A DNA stretch of 64,000 nucleotides from Triglochin maritima. Its lineage: Eukaryota > Streptophyta > Magnoliopsida > Alismatales > Juncaginaceae. The notes under the pieces were generated by a model. The model had not been told where the DNA came from and did not search any database. It saw nothing but the letters and a program-made list of their open reading frames with translations. Positions 27,001 through 39,900 of the stretch are shown piece after piece; positions within the stretch are counted from its first letter, which is position 1, and the number at the start of each line of letters is the position of its first letter. The translations under genes and the position numbers were made by a program. The stretch is taken from positions 52,226,925 through 52,290,924 of the forward strand of contig OY821772.1 in assembly GCA_963682175.1 (NCBI GenBank), given 5' to 3'.

Positions 27001-28189
27001 AGTTTTTAAAAATTGCACTATTTCTTTGTTTTTTGAGGCGTCTGATGACACGATTGGATATTATACGACGAAAATGTTAAACTGATGCGTCCGAAGATAA
27101 ATTTTTGAGATTTCCTTTTTTAGTAAAAAAACCAAAGACTGTAGCACACGAATTCCGGTAAAAACCCTTAGTATTTAAAAATGACACTATTTCTTTTTTT
27201 TGGGCGTCTGATCACACGGATGGATATTATACGACGAAAATGTTAAAAGGATGCGTCCGAAGGGAGATTTTTCGATATTTCCTTTTTTAGTAAAAAAACC
27301 CAAAGGCTATAACACACGAATTTCTGTAAAAATCCCTAGTTTTTAAAAATGGCACTATTTCTTTGTTTATTGAGGCGTCTGATGACACGATTGAATATTA
27401 TACGACGAAAATGTTAAACTGATGCGTCCGAAGATAGATTTTTTGATATTTCCTTTTTTAGTAAAAAACGAAAGGCTATAGCACACGAATTCCGGTAAAA
27501 ACCCTTAGTATTTAAAAATGACATTATTTCTTTGTTTTTTAGGCGTCTGATGACACGAATGAATATTATACGACGAAAATGTTAAACGGATGCTTCCGAA
27601 GAGAGATTTTTTGATATTTCATTTTTTAGTAAAAAAACCAAAGGCTATACCACACGAATTCGTTAAAACCCCTCATTTTTTAAAGTGACGCTATTTCTTT
27701 GTTTTTTGAGGCGTCTGATGACACTAATTGATATAATACGACGAAAATGTTAAGTGGATGCGTCTGAAGAGAGATTTTTTGATATTTCTTTTTTTAGTAA
27801 AAAAAAGCAAAGGCTATAGCACACGAATTCCTGTAAAAACCCTCAGTTTTTAAAAATAGCACTATATCTTTGTTTTTTGAGGCGTCTGATGACACGATTG
27901 TATATTATACGACGAAAATGTTAAACTGATGCGTCCGAAGATAGTTTTTTTGATATTTCCTTTTTTAGTAAAAAAACCAAAGGCTATACCACACGAATTT
28001 CGATAAAACCCCTCATTTTTTAAAAATGGTACTATTTCTTTGTTTTTTGAGGCGTCTGATGACACGAATTGATATAGTACGACGAAAATGTTAAACTCAT
28101 GCGTCCGAAGAGAGATTTTTTGATATTTCCTTTTTTAATAAAAAAACCAAAGGCTATAGCACACGAATTCCTGTAAAAACCCTTAGTTT
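24031..28189. repeat. Mixed monomers with weak 2.2-kb periodicity
   Basis: No near-identical long duplication. A 10-monomer spacing links the gacgaatatgttaaacag monomers at about 24.18 and 25.88 kb. A rare gataaatttttgagatttcc variant at 24892 recurs at 27096 (2204 bp, matching the 13-monomer period next door). This suggests the block belonged to the same 13-monomer family and has since been shuffled. No gene or insertion. Confidence 0.7.
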
Positions 28190-31020
28190 TTAAAAATGAC
28201 ACTATTTCTTTGTTTTTTGCGGCGTCTGAAGACACGAATGGATATTAAACGACTAAAATGTTAAACTCATGCGTCCCAAGAGAGATTGTTTGATATTTCC
28301 TTTTTAGGAAAAAACCCAAAGGCTATAGCACACGAATTTCGGTAAAACCCCTTATTTTATAAAAATGGCACTAGTTCTTTGTTTTTTTACGCATCTCATG
28401 ACACGATTGGATATTATACGACAAAAATGTTAAACTGATGCGTCCGAAAAGAGAATTTTTGATATTTCCTTTTTTAGTAAAAAAACCAAAGGCTATAGCA
28501 CACGAATTCCGGTAAAAACCCTCAGTTTTTAAAAATGACACTATTTCTTTGTTTTCTAGGCGTCTGATGACACGAATGGATATTATACGACGAAAATGTT
28601 AAACGGATGCGTCCGAAGAGAGATTTTTTGATACTTGATTTTTTAGTAAAAAAATCAAAGGCTATAGCACACGAATTCCCGTAAAAACCCTCAGTTTATA
28701 AAAATGACACTATTTTTTGTTTTTTTAGCCTTCTGATGACACGAATGGATATTATACGTTGAAAATGTTAAACGGATGCTTCCGAAGAGAGATTTTTTGA
28801 TATTTTCTTTTTAGTAAAAAAACCCAAAGGCTATAGCACACGAATTCCTGTAAAACCCTCATTTTTTAAAAATGGCACTATTTCTTTGTTTTTTGAGGCC
28901 TCTGATGACACGATTGAATATTACACGACGAAAATGTTAAACCGATGCGTCTGAAAAGAGATTTTTTGATATTTCCTTTTTTATTAAAAAATCCAAACGC
29001 TATAGCACACGAATTCCGGTAAACCCCCAGAATTTAAAAATAACACTATTTCTTTATTTTTTAGGCGTCTGATGACACGAATGAATATTATACGACGAAA
29101 ATGTTAAACGAATGCTTCCGAAGAGAGATTTTTTGATATTTCCTTTTTTAGTAAAAAAACCAAAGGCTATACCACACGAATTTCGATAAAACCCCTCATT
29201 TTTTAAAAAATGCACTATTTCTTTGTGTTTTTGGGGTGGCTGATGACACGAATTATAATATACGACAAAAATGTTAAACTAATGCGTCCAACAGAGATTA
29301 TTTTATATTTCCTTTTTTAGGAATAAACCCAAAGGTTATAGCACACGAATTCCGGTAAAAACCCTCAGTTTTTAAAAATGACACTATTTATTTGTTTTTT
29401 AGGCGTCTGATGACACGATTGGATATTATACGACGAAAATGTTAAACTGATGCGTCCGAAGATAGATTTTTTGATATTTCCTTTTTTAGTCAAAAAACCA
29501 AAGGCTATAGCACACGAATTCCGGTAAAAACTCTCAGTATTTAAAAATGACACTATTTCTTTGTTTTTTAGGCGTCTGATGACACGAATGAATATTATAC
29601 GACGAAAATGTTAAACGGATGCTTCCGAAGAGAGATTTTTTGAAATTTCATTTTTAGTAAAAAAACCAAAGGCTATACCACACGAATTTCGATAAAACCC
29701 CTCCTTTTTTTAAAATGCCACTATTTCTTTGTTTTTTGCGGTGTCGGAAGACAAGAATTGATATTATACGACGAAAATGTTAAACTCATTCGTCCCAAGA
29801 GAGATTTTTTGATATTTCCTTTTTTGGGAAAAAACCCAAAAGGGAAAAGCACACGCATTCCTGTAAAAACCCTAAGTTTTTAAAAATTGCACTATTTCTT
29901 TGTTTTTTGCGGTGCTTGCAGACACGAATTGATATTATACGATGAAAATGTTAAGCTCATTCGTCCCAAGAGAGATTTTTTGATATTTCCTTTTATAGGA
30001 AAAAACCAAATGCTATAGCACACGAATTTCGGTAAAACCCCTTAGTTTTTTAAAATGACATTATTTCTTTGTTTTTTGAGGCGTCTGATGACACGAATTG
30101 AAACATTACGACGAAAATGTTAAACTCATGCGTCCGAAGAGAGACTTTTTGATATTTCCTTTTTTAGTAAAAAAACCCAAAGACTATAGTACACGAATTC
30201 CTGTAAAAACCCTCAGTTTTTAAAAATGGCATTATTTCTTTGTTTTTTGAGGCGTCTGATGACACGATTGGATATTATACGAGGAAAATGTTAAACTGAT
30301 ACGTCCGAAGATATATTTTTTGATATTTCCTTTTTTAGTAAAAAAAACCAAAGGCTATAGCACACGAATTCCGGTAAAAACCCTTAGTATTTAAAAATGA
30401 CACTATTTCTTTGTTTTTTAGGCGTCTGATGACACGAATGAATATTATACGACGAAAATGTTAAACGGATGCTTCCGAAGAGAGATTTCTTGATATTTCA
30501 TTTTTTAGTAAAAAAACCAAAGGCTATACCACACGAATTTCGATAACACCCCTCATTTTTTTAAAATGACACTATTTCTTTGTTTTTTGAGGCATCTGAT
30601 GACACGAATTGATATAATACGATGAAAATGTTAAACTCATGCGTCCTAAGAGAGATTTTTTGATATTTCCTTTTTAGTAAAAAAACCCAAAGGCTATAGC
30701 ACACGAATTCCTGTAAAAACCCTCCGTTTTTAAAAAGGGCACTATTTCTTTGTTTTTTGAGTCGTCTAAAAAGAGATTTTTTGATATTTCTTTTTTTAGA
30801 AAAAAAACCAATGGCTATAACACACGAATTTCTGTAAAAATCCTTAGTTCTTAAAAATGGCACTATTTCTTTGTTTTTTGCGGTGTCTGAAGACACGAAT
30901 TGATATTATACGACGAAAATGTTAAACTCATGCGTCCAAGAGAGATTTTTTGATATTTCCTTTTTTAGGAAAAAAACCCAAAGGCTATAGCACACGAATT
31001 TCGGTAAAACCCCTTAGTTT
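28190..31020. repeat. 2831-bp HOR, copy 1
   Basis: About 17 monomers including one shortened by 49 bp. The unit is marked by gatattaaacgactaaaatg at 28241, gagattgtttgat, a tttacgcatctcatgac lead, gatacttgatt, tacgttgaaaatg, ggcctctgatg and an aattataatatacgac monomer. These variants are private to this family within the window. The edges follow the repeat phase. Confidence 0.85.
30739..30859. repeat. 121-bp monomer, 49-bp internal deletion
   Basis: gcactattt at 30739 is followed by the next gcactattt at 30860, 121 bp, exactly 170 minus 49. The sequence goes from gtcgtct directly to aaaaagagatttttt, so the span between the two gcgtc motifs of the monomer is gone. It is the reciprocal of the 49-bp duplication at 137-234. 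The copy at 34419-34538 has the same lesion, so the deletion predates the duplication of this HOR. Confidence 0.9.
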
Positions 31021-32571
31021 TTAAAAATGACACTATTTATTTGTTTTTTGCGGCGTCTGAAGACACGAATGGATATTAAACGACTAAAATGTTAAACTCA
31101 TGCGTCTCAAGAGAGATTGTTTGATATTTCCTTTATAGGAAAAAACCCAAAGGCTATAGCACACGAATTTCGGTAAAACCCCTTAGTTTATAAAAATGGC
31201 ACTAGTTCTTTGTTTTTTTACGCATCTCATGACACGATTGGATAATATACGACAAAAATGTGAAACTGATGCGTCCGAAGAGAGATTTTTTGTTATTTCC
31301 TTTTTTAGTAAAAAAACCAAAGACTATAGCACACGAATTCCGGTAAAAACCCTCAGTTTTTAAAAATGACACTATTTCTTTGTTTTCTAGGCGTCTGATG
31401 ACACGAATGGATATTATACGACGAAAATGTTAAACGGATGCGTCCGAAGAGAGATTTTTTGATACTTCATTTTTTAGTAAAAAAATCAAAGGCTATAGCA
31501 CACGAATTCCAGTAAAAACCCTCAGTTTATAAAAATGACACTATTTTTTTGTTTTTTTAGCTTTCTGATGACACGAATGGATATTATACGTTGAAAATGT
31601 TAAACGGATGCTTCCGAAGAGAGATTTTTTGATATTTTCTTTTTTAGTAAAAAAACCCAAAGGCTATATAGCACACGAATTCCTGTAAAAACCCTCATTT
31701 TTTAAAAATGGCACTATTTCTTTGTTTTTTGAGGCCTCTGATGACACGATTGAATATTACACGACGAAAATGTTAAACTGATGCGTCCGAAAAGAGATTT
31801 TTTGATATTTCCTTTTTTATTAAAAAATCCAAACGCTATAGCACAGAATTCCGGTAAACCCCCAGAATTTAAAAATAACACTATTTCTTTATTTTTTAGG
31901 CGTCTGATGACACGAATGAATATTATACGACGAAAATGTTAAACGAATGCTTCCGAAGAGAGATTTTTTGATATTTCCTTTTTTAGTAAAAAAACCAAAG
32001 GGTATAGCACACGAATTTCGATAAAACCCCTCATTTTTTTAAAATGGCACTATTTCTTTGTTTTTTGGGGTGCCTGATGACACGAATTATAATATACGAC
32101 AAAAATTTTAAACTAATGCGTCCAACAGAGATTATTTTATATTTCCTTTTTTAGGAATAAACCCAAAGGTTATAGCACACGAATTCCGGTAAAAACCCTC
32201 AGTTTTTAAAAATGACACTATTTATTTGTTTTTTAGGCGTCTGATGACACGATTGGATATTATACGACGAAAATGTTAAACTGATGCGTCCGAAGATAGA
32301 TTTTTTGATATTTCCTTTTTTAGTAAAAAAACGAAAGGCTATAGCACACGAATTCCGGTAAAAACCCTCAGTATTTAAAAATGACACTATTTCTTTATTT
32401 TTTAGGCGTCTGATGACACGAATGAATATTATACGACGAAAATGTTAAACGGATGCTTCCGAAGAGAGATTTTTTGATATTTCATTTTTAGTAAAAAAAC
32501 CAAAGGCTATACCACACGAATTTCGATAAAACCCCTCCTTTTTTTAAAATGCCACTATTTCTTTGTTTTTT

Positions 32572-34267
32572 GCGGTGTCGGAAGACACGAATTGATATTA
32601 TACGACGAAAATGTTAAACTCATTCGTCCCAAGAGAGATTTTTTGATATTTCATTTTTTGGGAAAAAACCCAAAAGGGAAAAGCACACGCATTCCTGTAA
32701 AAACCCTAAGTTTTTAAAAATTGCACTATTTCTTTGTTTTTTGCGGTGTCTGAAGACACGAATTGATATTATACGATGAAAATGTTAAGCTCATTCGTCC
32801 CAAGAGAGATTTTTTGATATTTCCTTTTATAGGAAAAAACCAAATGCTATAGCACAAGAATTTCGGTAAAACCCTTTAGTTTTTTAAAATGACATTATTT
32901 CTTTTTTTTTGAGGCGTCTGATGACACGAATTGATACAATACGACGAAAATGTTAAACTCATGCGTCCGAAGAGAGACTTTTTGATATTTCCTTTTTTAG
33001 TAAAAAAACCCAAAGACTATAATACACGAATTCCTGTAAAAACCCTCAGTTTTTAAAAATGGCACTATTTCTTTGTTTTTTGAGGCGTCTGATGACACGA
33101 TTGGATATTATACGAGGAAAATGTTAAACTGATGCATCCGAAGATATATTTTTTGATATTTCCTTTTTTAGTCAAAAAACCAAAGGTTATAGCACACGAA
33201 TTCCGGTAAAAACCCTTAGTATTTAAAATTGACACTATTTTTTTGTTTTTTAGGCGTCAGATGACACGAATGAATATTATACGACGAAAATGTTAAACGG
33301 ATGCTTCCGAAGAGAGATTTTTTGATATTTCATTTTTAGTAAAAAAACCAAAGGATATACCACACGAATTTCGATAAAACCCCTCCTTTTTTTTAAATGC
33401 CACTATTTGTTTGTTTTTTGCGGTGTCGGAAGACACGAATTGATATTATACGACGAAAATGTTAAACTCATTCGTCCCAAGAGAGATTTTTTGATATTTT
33501 ATTTTTTGGGAAAAAACCCAAAAGGGAAAAGCACACGCATTCCTGTAAAAACCCTAAGTTTTTAAAAATTGCACTATTTCTTTGTTTTTTGCGGTGTCTG
33601 AAGACACGAATTGATATTATACGATGAAAATGTTAAGCTCATTCGTCCCAAGAGAGATTTTTTGATATTTCCTTTTATAGGAAAAAACCAAATGCTATAG
33701 CACACGAATTTCGGTAAAACCCCTTAGTTTTTTAAAATGACATTATTTCTTTGTTTTTTGAGGCGTCTGATGACACGAATTGATACAATACGACGAAAAT
33801 GTTAAACTCATGCGTCCGAAGAGAGACTTTTTGATATTTCCTTTTTTAGTAAAAAAACCCAAAGACTATAGTACACGAATTCCTGTAAAAACCCTCAGTT
33901 TTTAAAAATGGCACTATTTCTTTGTTTTTTGAGGCGTCTGATGACACGATTGGATATTATACGAGGAAAATGTTAAACTGATGCGTCCGAAGATATATTT
34001 TTTGATATTTCCTTTTTAGTAAAAAAACCAAAGGCTATAGCACACGAATTCCGGTAAAAACCCTTAGTATTTAAAATTGACACTATTTCTTTGTTTTTTA
34101 GGCGTCTGATGACACGAATGAATATTATACGACGAAAATGTTAAACGGATGCTTCCGAAGAGAGATTTCTTGATATTTCATTTTTTAGTAAAAAAACCAA
34201 GGGCTATACCACACGAATTTCGATAACACCCCTCATTTTTTTAAAATGACACTATTTCTTTGTTTTT
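32572..34267. repeat. 848-bp (5-monomer) tandem duplication inside the HOR
   Basis: The rare lead gcggtgtcggaag occurs once in copy 1 (29738) but twice here (32572 and 33420), 848 bp apart. The end of the first 848-bp unit (cccctccttttttttaaatgcc near 33376) matches the monomer that normally precedes this lead, while the end of the second (gataacacccctc near 34213) matches what normally follows. The crossover therefore lay between two gatgcttccgaag monomers, roughly at 33290-33350. Confidence 0.85.
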
Positions 34268-34418
34268 TAAGGCATCTGATGACACGAATTGATATAATAC
34301 GATGAAAATGTTAAACTCATGCGTCCTAAGAGAGATTTTTTGATGTTTCCTTTTTTAGTAAAAAACCCAAAGGCTATAGCACACGAATTCCTGTAAAAAC
34401 CCTCAGTTTTTAAAAAGG

Positions 34419-34538
34419 GCACTATTTCTTTGTTTTTTGAGGCGTCTAAAAAGAGATTTTTTGATATTTCTTTTTTTAGTAAAAAACCAATGGCTATGAC
34501 ACACGAATTTCTGTAAAAATCTTTAGTTTTTAAAAATG
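34419..34538. repeat. Second copy of the 49-bp-deleted monomer
   Basis: Lead-to-lead distance is 120 bp. The gcgtctaaaaagag junction is the same as at 30764-30777, one base shorter overall because of a homopolymer change. It confirms homology between the two HOR copies. Confidence 0.88.
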
Positions 34539-34699
34539 GCACTATTTCTTTGTTTTTTGCGGTGTCTGAAGACACGAATTGATATTATACGACGAAAATG
34601 TTAAACTCATGCGTCCAAGAGAGATTTTTTGATATTTCCTTTTTTAGGAAAAAAACCCAAAGGCTATAGCACACGAATTTCGGTAAAACCCCCTAGTTT

Positions 34700-35740
34700 T
34701 TAAAAATGACACTATTTCTTTGTTTTCTGCGGCGTCTGAAGACACGAATGGATATTAAACGACTAAAATGTTAAACTCATGCGTCCCAAGAGAGATTGTT
34801 TGATATTTCCTTTTTAGGAAAAAACCCAAAGGCTATAGCACACGAATTTCGGTAAAACCCCTTAGTTTATAAAAATGGCACTAGTTCTTTGTTTTTTTAC
34901 GCATCTCATGACACGATTGGATAATATACGACAAAAATGTGAAACTGATGCGTCCGAAGAGAGATTTTTTGATATTTCCTTTTTTAGTAAAAAAACCAAA
35001 GACTATAGCACACGAATTCCGGTAAAAACCCTCAGTTTTTAAAAATGACACTATTTCTTTGTTTTCTAGGCGTCTGATGACACGAATGGATATTATACGA
35101 CGAAAATGTTAAACGGATGCGTCCGAAGAGAGATTTTTTGATACTTCATTTTTTAGTAAAAAAATCAAAGGCTATAACACACGAATTCCAGTAAAAATCC
35201 TCAGTTTATAAAAATGACACTATTTCTTGTTTTTTTAGCCGTCTGATGACACGAATGGATATTATACGTTGAAAATGTTAAACGGATGCTTCCGAAGAGA
35301 GATTTTTTGATATTTCTTTTTTAGTAAAAAAACCCAAAGGCTATAGCACACGAATTCCTGTAAAAACCCTCATTTTTAAAAATGACACTATTTCTTTGTT
35401 TTTTGAGGCCTCTGATGACACGATTGAATATTACACGACGAAAATGTTAAACCGATGCGTCCGAAGAGAGATTTTTTGATATTTCCGTTTTTATTAAAAA
35501 ATCCAAACGCTATATAGCACACGAATTCCGGTAAACCCCCAGAATTTAAAAATAACACTATTTCTTTATTTTTTAGGCGTCTGATGACACGAATGAATAT
35601 TATACGACGAAAATGTTAAACGAATGCTTCCGAAGAGAGATTTTTTGATATTTCCTTTTTTAGTAAAAAAACCAAAGGTATACCACACGAATTTCGATAA
35701 AACCCCTCATTTTTTAAAAATGGCACTATTTCTTTGTTTT
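34700..35740. repeat. 2831-bp HOR, copy 3, truncated
   Basis: Follows the HOR from gatattaaac at 34751 through gatacttc, tacgttg, ggcctctg and ctatatagcacac. It then leaves the family near 35740, where a tgtggcgtctgatgacacg monomer replaces the expected ttggggtggctg monomer. About 1.0 kb is present. Confidence 0.82.
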
Positions 35741-36947
35741 TTGTGGCGTCTGATGACACGATTGGATATTATACGACGAAAATGTTAAACTGATGCGTCC
35801 GAAGATAGATTTTTTGATATTTCCTTTTTTAGTAAAAAAACGAAAGGCTATAGCACACCAATTCCGGTAAAAACCCTTAGTATTTAAAAATGACACTATT
35901 TCATTGTTTTTTAGGCGTCTGATGACACAAATGAATATTATACGATGAAAATGTTAAACAGATGCTTCCGAAGAGAGATTTTTTGATATTTCATTTTTTA
36001 GTAAAAAAACCAAAGGCTATACCACATGAATTTCGATAAAACCCCTCATTTTTTAAAAATGGCACTATTTCTTTGTTTTTTTAGGTGTCTGATGACACGA
36101 ATTGATATAATACGACGAAAATCTTAAACTCATGCGTCCGAAGAGAGATATTTTGATATTTCATTTTTTAGTAAAAAACCAAAGGCTATAGCACACGAAT
36201 TCCGGTAGAAACCCTCAGTTTTTAAAAAATGTCACTATTTTTTTTTGCGTCTGATCACACGAATGGATATTATACGACGAAAATTTTAAAAGGATGCGTC
36301 CGAAGGGAGATTTTTTGATATTTCATTTTTTAGTAAAAAAACCAAAGTCTATAACACACGAATTTCTGTAAAAATCCTTAGTTTTTAAAAATGGCACTAT
36401 TTCTTTGTTTTTTGCGGTGTCTGAAGACACGAATTGATATTATACGATGAAAATGTTAAACCCATTCGTCCTAAGAGAGATTTTTTTATATTTCCTTTTT
36501 TAGGAAAAACCCAAAAGGTTATAGCACACGAATTTCGGAAAAACCCCCAGTTTTTAAAAATGACACTATTTCTTTATTTTTTGAGGTGTCTGATGACACG
36601 AATTGATATAATACGACGAAAATGTTCAACTCATGCGTCCGAAGAGATATTTTTTGATATTTCCTTTTTCAGTAAAAAACCAAAGACTAAAAAACCCTCA
36701 GTTTTTTAGGAAAAACCCAAAAGGGTATAGCACACGAATTCCGGTAAAAAATGGCACTATTTCTTTGTTTTTTGAGGCGTCTGATGACACGAGTGGATAT
36801 TATACGAGGAAAATGTTAAACCGATGCGTCCGAAGATAGATTTTTTGATATTTCCTTTTTTAGTAAAAAAACCAAAGGCTATAGCACAAGAATTCCGGTA
36901 AAAACCCTTACTATTTAAAAATGACACTATTTCATTGTTTTTTAGGC
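35741..36947. repeat. Transition block between two HOR families
   Basis: Seven or so monomers of mixed type, including a gcgtctgatcacacg monomer of the kind seen at HOR junctions further left (36246) and an enlarged scrambled monomer. No repeat longer than a monomer was recognised. No gene. Confidence 0.7.
36635..36825. repeat. Scrambled monomer (191 bp)
   Basis: gcgtcc at 36635 is followed by gcgtcc at 36826, 191 bp. After ccaaagacta about 19 bp are missing. The sequence reaches ccctcagtttttt and then jumps back to ttaggaaaaaccc, repeating the A-tract and ctatagcacacg part, and then loses the end of the monomer before atggcac. All junctions lie in A or T runs. It is best explained by several slippage or template-switch events in one monomer. 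Confidence 0.85.
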
Positions 36948-39900
36948 GTCTGATGACACGAATGAATATTATACGACGAAAATGTTAAACAGATGCTTCC
37001 GAAGAGAGATTTTTTTGATATTTCATTTTTTAGTAAAAAACCAAAGGCTATACCACACGAATTTCGATAAAACCCCTCATTTTTTTAAAAATGGCACTAT
37101 TTCTTTTTTTTTTGAGGCGTCTGATGACACGAATTGATATAATACGACGAAAAAGTTAAACTCATGCGTCCGAAGAGAGATTTTTTGATATTTCCTTTTT
37201 TAGTAAAAAACCAAAGGCTATACCACACGAATTTCGATAAAACCCCTCATTTTTAAAAATGGCACTATTTCTTTGTTTTTGAGGCGTCTAAAGACACGAA
37301 TTGATATAATACGACGAAAATGTTAAACTCATGCGTCCGAAGAGAGATTTTTTGATATTTCCTTTTTTAGTAAAAAAAACCAAAGGCTATCGCACACGAA
37401 TTTCTGTAAAAACCCTCAGTTTTTAAAAATGGCACTATTTCTTTGTTTTTTGAGGCGTCTGATGATACTATTGGATATTATACGACGAAAATGTTAAACT
37501 GATGCGTCCCAAGATAGATTTCTTCATATTTCCTTTTTTGGGGAAAAACCCAAAGGGTATAGCACACGAATTCCTGTAAAAACCCTCAGTTTTTTAAAAT
37601 GGCACTATTTCTTTGTTTTTTGCGGTGTCTGAAGACACGAATTGATATTATACGATGAAAATGTTAAACTCATTCGTCCCAAAAGAGATTTTTTGATATT
37701 TGCTTTTTTAGGAAAAAACCAAACGCTATAGCACACGAATTTCGGTAAAAACCCTTAGTTTTTAAAATGCTACTATTTCTTTGTTTTTGGAGGCGTCTGA
37801 TGACACGAATTGATATAATACGACGAAAATGTTAAACTCATGCGTCTGAAGATAGATTTTTTGATATTTCCTTTTTTAGTAAAAAAAACCAAAGGCTATA
37901 ACACACGAATTGCTGTAAAAACCCTTAGTTTTTAAAATTGGCACTATTTCTTTGTTTTTTATGGCGTCTGATGACACGATTGGATATTATACGACGAAAA
38001 TGTTAAACGGATGCGTCCGAAGATAGATTTTTTGATATTTCCTTTTTTAGCAAAAAACCCAAAGGATATAGCACACTAATTCCGGTAAAAACCCTTAGTA
38101 TTTAAAAATGACACTATTTCATTGTTTTTTAGAAGTCTGATGACACGAATGAATATTATACGATGAAAATGTTAAACAGATGCTTCCGAAGAGAGATTTT
38201 TTGATATTTCATTTTTTAGTAAAAAAACCAAAGGCTATACCACACGAATTTCGATAAAACCCCTCATTTTTTAAAAATGTCACTATTTCTTTGTTTTTTG
38301 AGGCGTCTGATGACACGAATTGATATAATACGACGAAAATGTTAAACTCATGCGTCCGAAGAGAGTTTTTTTGATATTTACTTTTTTAGTAAAAAAACCA
38401 AAGGCTATATAGCACACGAATTCCTGTAAAAATCCTTATTTTTTAAAAATGGCACTATTTCTTTGTCTTTTGCGGTGTCTGAAGACATGAATTGATATTA
38501 TACGACGAAAATGTTAAACTCATTCGTGCCAAGAGAGATTTTTTGATATTTCCTTTTTTGTGGAAAAACCCAAATGGGTATAGCACACGAATTCCTGTAA
38601 AAACACTCAGTTTTTAAAAATGGCACTATTTCTTTGTTTTTTGCGGTGTCTGAAGACACGAATTGATATTATACGATGAAAATGTTAAACTCATTCGTCC
38701 TAAGAGAGATTTTTTGATATTTCCTTTTTTAGGAAAAAACCAAACGCAATAGCACACGAATTTCGGTAAAAACCCTTAGTTTTTAAAAATGCTAGTATTT
38801 CTTTGTTTTTGGTGGCGTCTGATGACACGAATTGATATAATATGACGAAAATGTTAAACTCATGCGTCCGAAGAGAGATTTTTTGATATTTCCTTTTTTA
38901 GTAAAAAAACCAAAGGCTATAGCACACGTATTTCTGTAAAAACCCTCAGTTTTTAAAAATGGCACTATTTCTTTGTTTTTTGAGGCGTCTGATGACACGA
39001 TTGGTTATTATATGACGAAAATGTTAAACTGATGCGTCCGAAGATAGATTTTTTGATATTTCCTTTTTTAGTAAAAAACCAAAGGCTATTGCACACGAAT
39101 TCCGCTAAAAACCCTTAGTATTTAAAAATGACACTATTTCATTGTTTTTTAGGCGTCTGATGACACGAATGAATATTATACGACGAAAATGTTAAACAGA
39201 TGCTTCCGAAGAGAGTTTTTTTGATATTTCCTTTTTTAGTAAAAAAACCAAAGACTATACCACACGAATTTCGATAAAACCCCTCATTTTTTAAGAATGG
39301 CACTATTTCTTTGTTTTTTGAGGCGTCTGATGACACGAATTGATATAATACGACGAAAATGTTAAACTCATGCGTCCGAAAAGAGATTTATTGATATTTC
39401 CTTTTTTAGTAAAAAAACCAAAGGCTATAGCACACGAATTCCTGTAAAAATCCTTATTTTTTAAAAATGGCACTATTTCTTTGTTTTTTGCGGTGTCTGA
39501 AGACATGAATTGATATTATACGACGAAAATGGTAAACTCATTCGTCCCAAGAGAGATTATTTGATATTTCCTTTTTTGTGGAAAAACCCAAAGGGTATAG
39601 CACACGAATTCCTGTAAAAACCCTCAGTTTTTAAAAATGGCACTATTTCGTTGTTTTTTGCGGTGTCTGAAGACACGAATTGATATTATACGATGAAAAT
39701 GTTAAACTCATTCGTTCTAAGAGAGATTTTTTGATATTTCCTTTTTTAGGAAAAAAACCAAACGCTACAGCACACGAATTTCGGTAAAAACCCTTAGTTT
39801 TTAAAAATGCTACTATTTCTTTGTTTTTGGTGGCGTCTGATGACACGAATTGATATAATACGACGAAAATGTTAAACTCATGCGTCCGAAAAGAGATTTT

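Larger units (their letters stand above)
31021..34699. repeat. 2831-bp HOR, copy 2, enlarged to 3679 bp
   Basis: Starts in the same phase as copy 1 (gatattaaa at 31072) with scattered substitutions, for example gcgtctcaag for gcgtcccaag and ctttatagg for ctttttagg. It is 848 bp (5 monomers) longer than copy 1 because of the internal tandem duplication annotated separately. Confidence 0.85.

Noticed and set aside
28190..35740. A retroelement or other mobile element behind the unusual tttacgcatctcatgac and aattataatatacgac monomers
   Set aside because: Both segments align along the monomer with ordinary substitutions and indels; there are no terminal repeats, target duplications or coding domains.
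37741..37775. CENP-B box candidate at ttcggtaaaaaccctt
   Set aside because: TTCG and the central A fit, but the required CGGG is ccct or cctt. No monomer I read has the full core.
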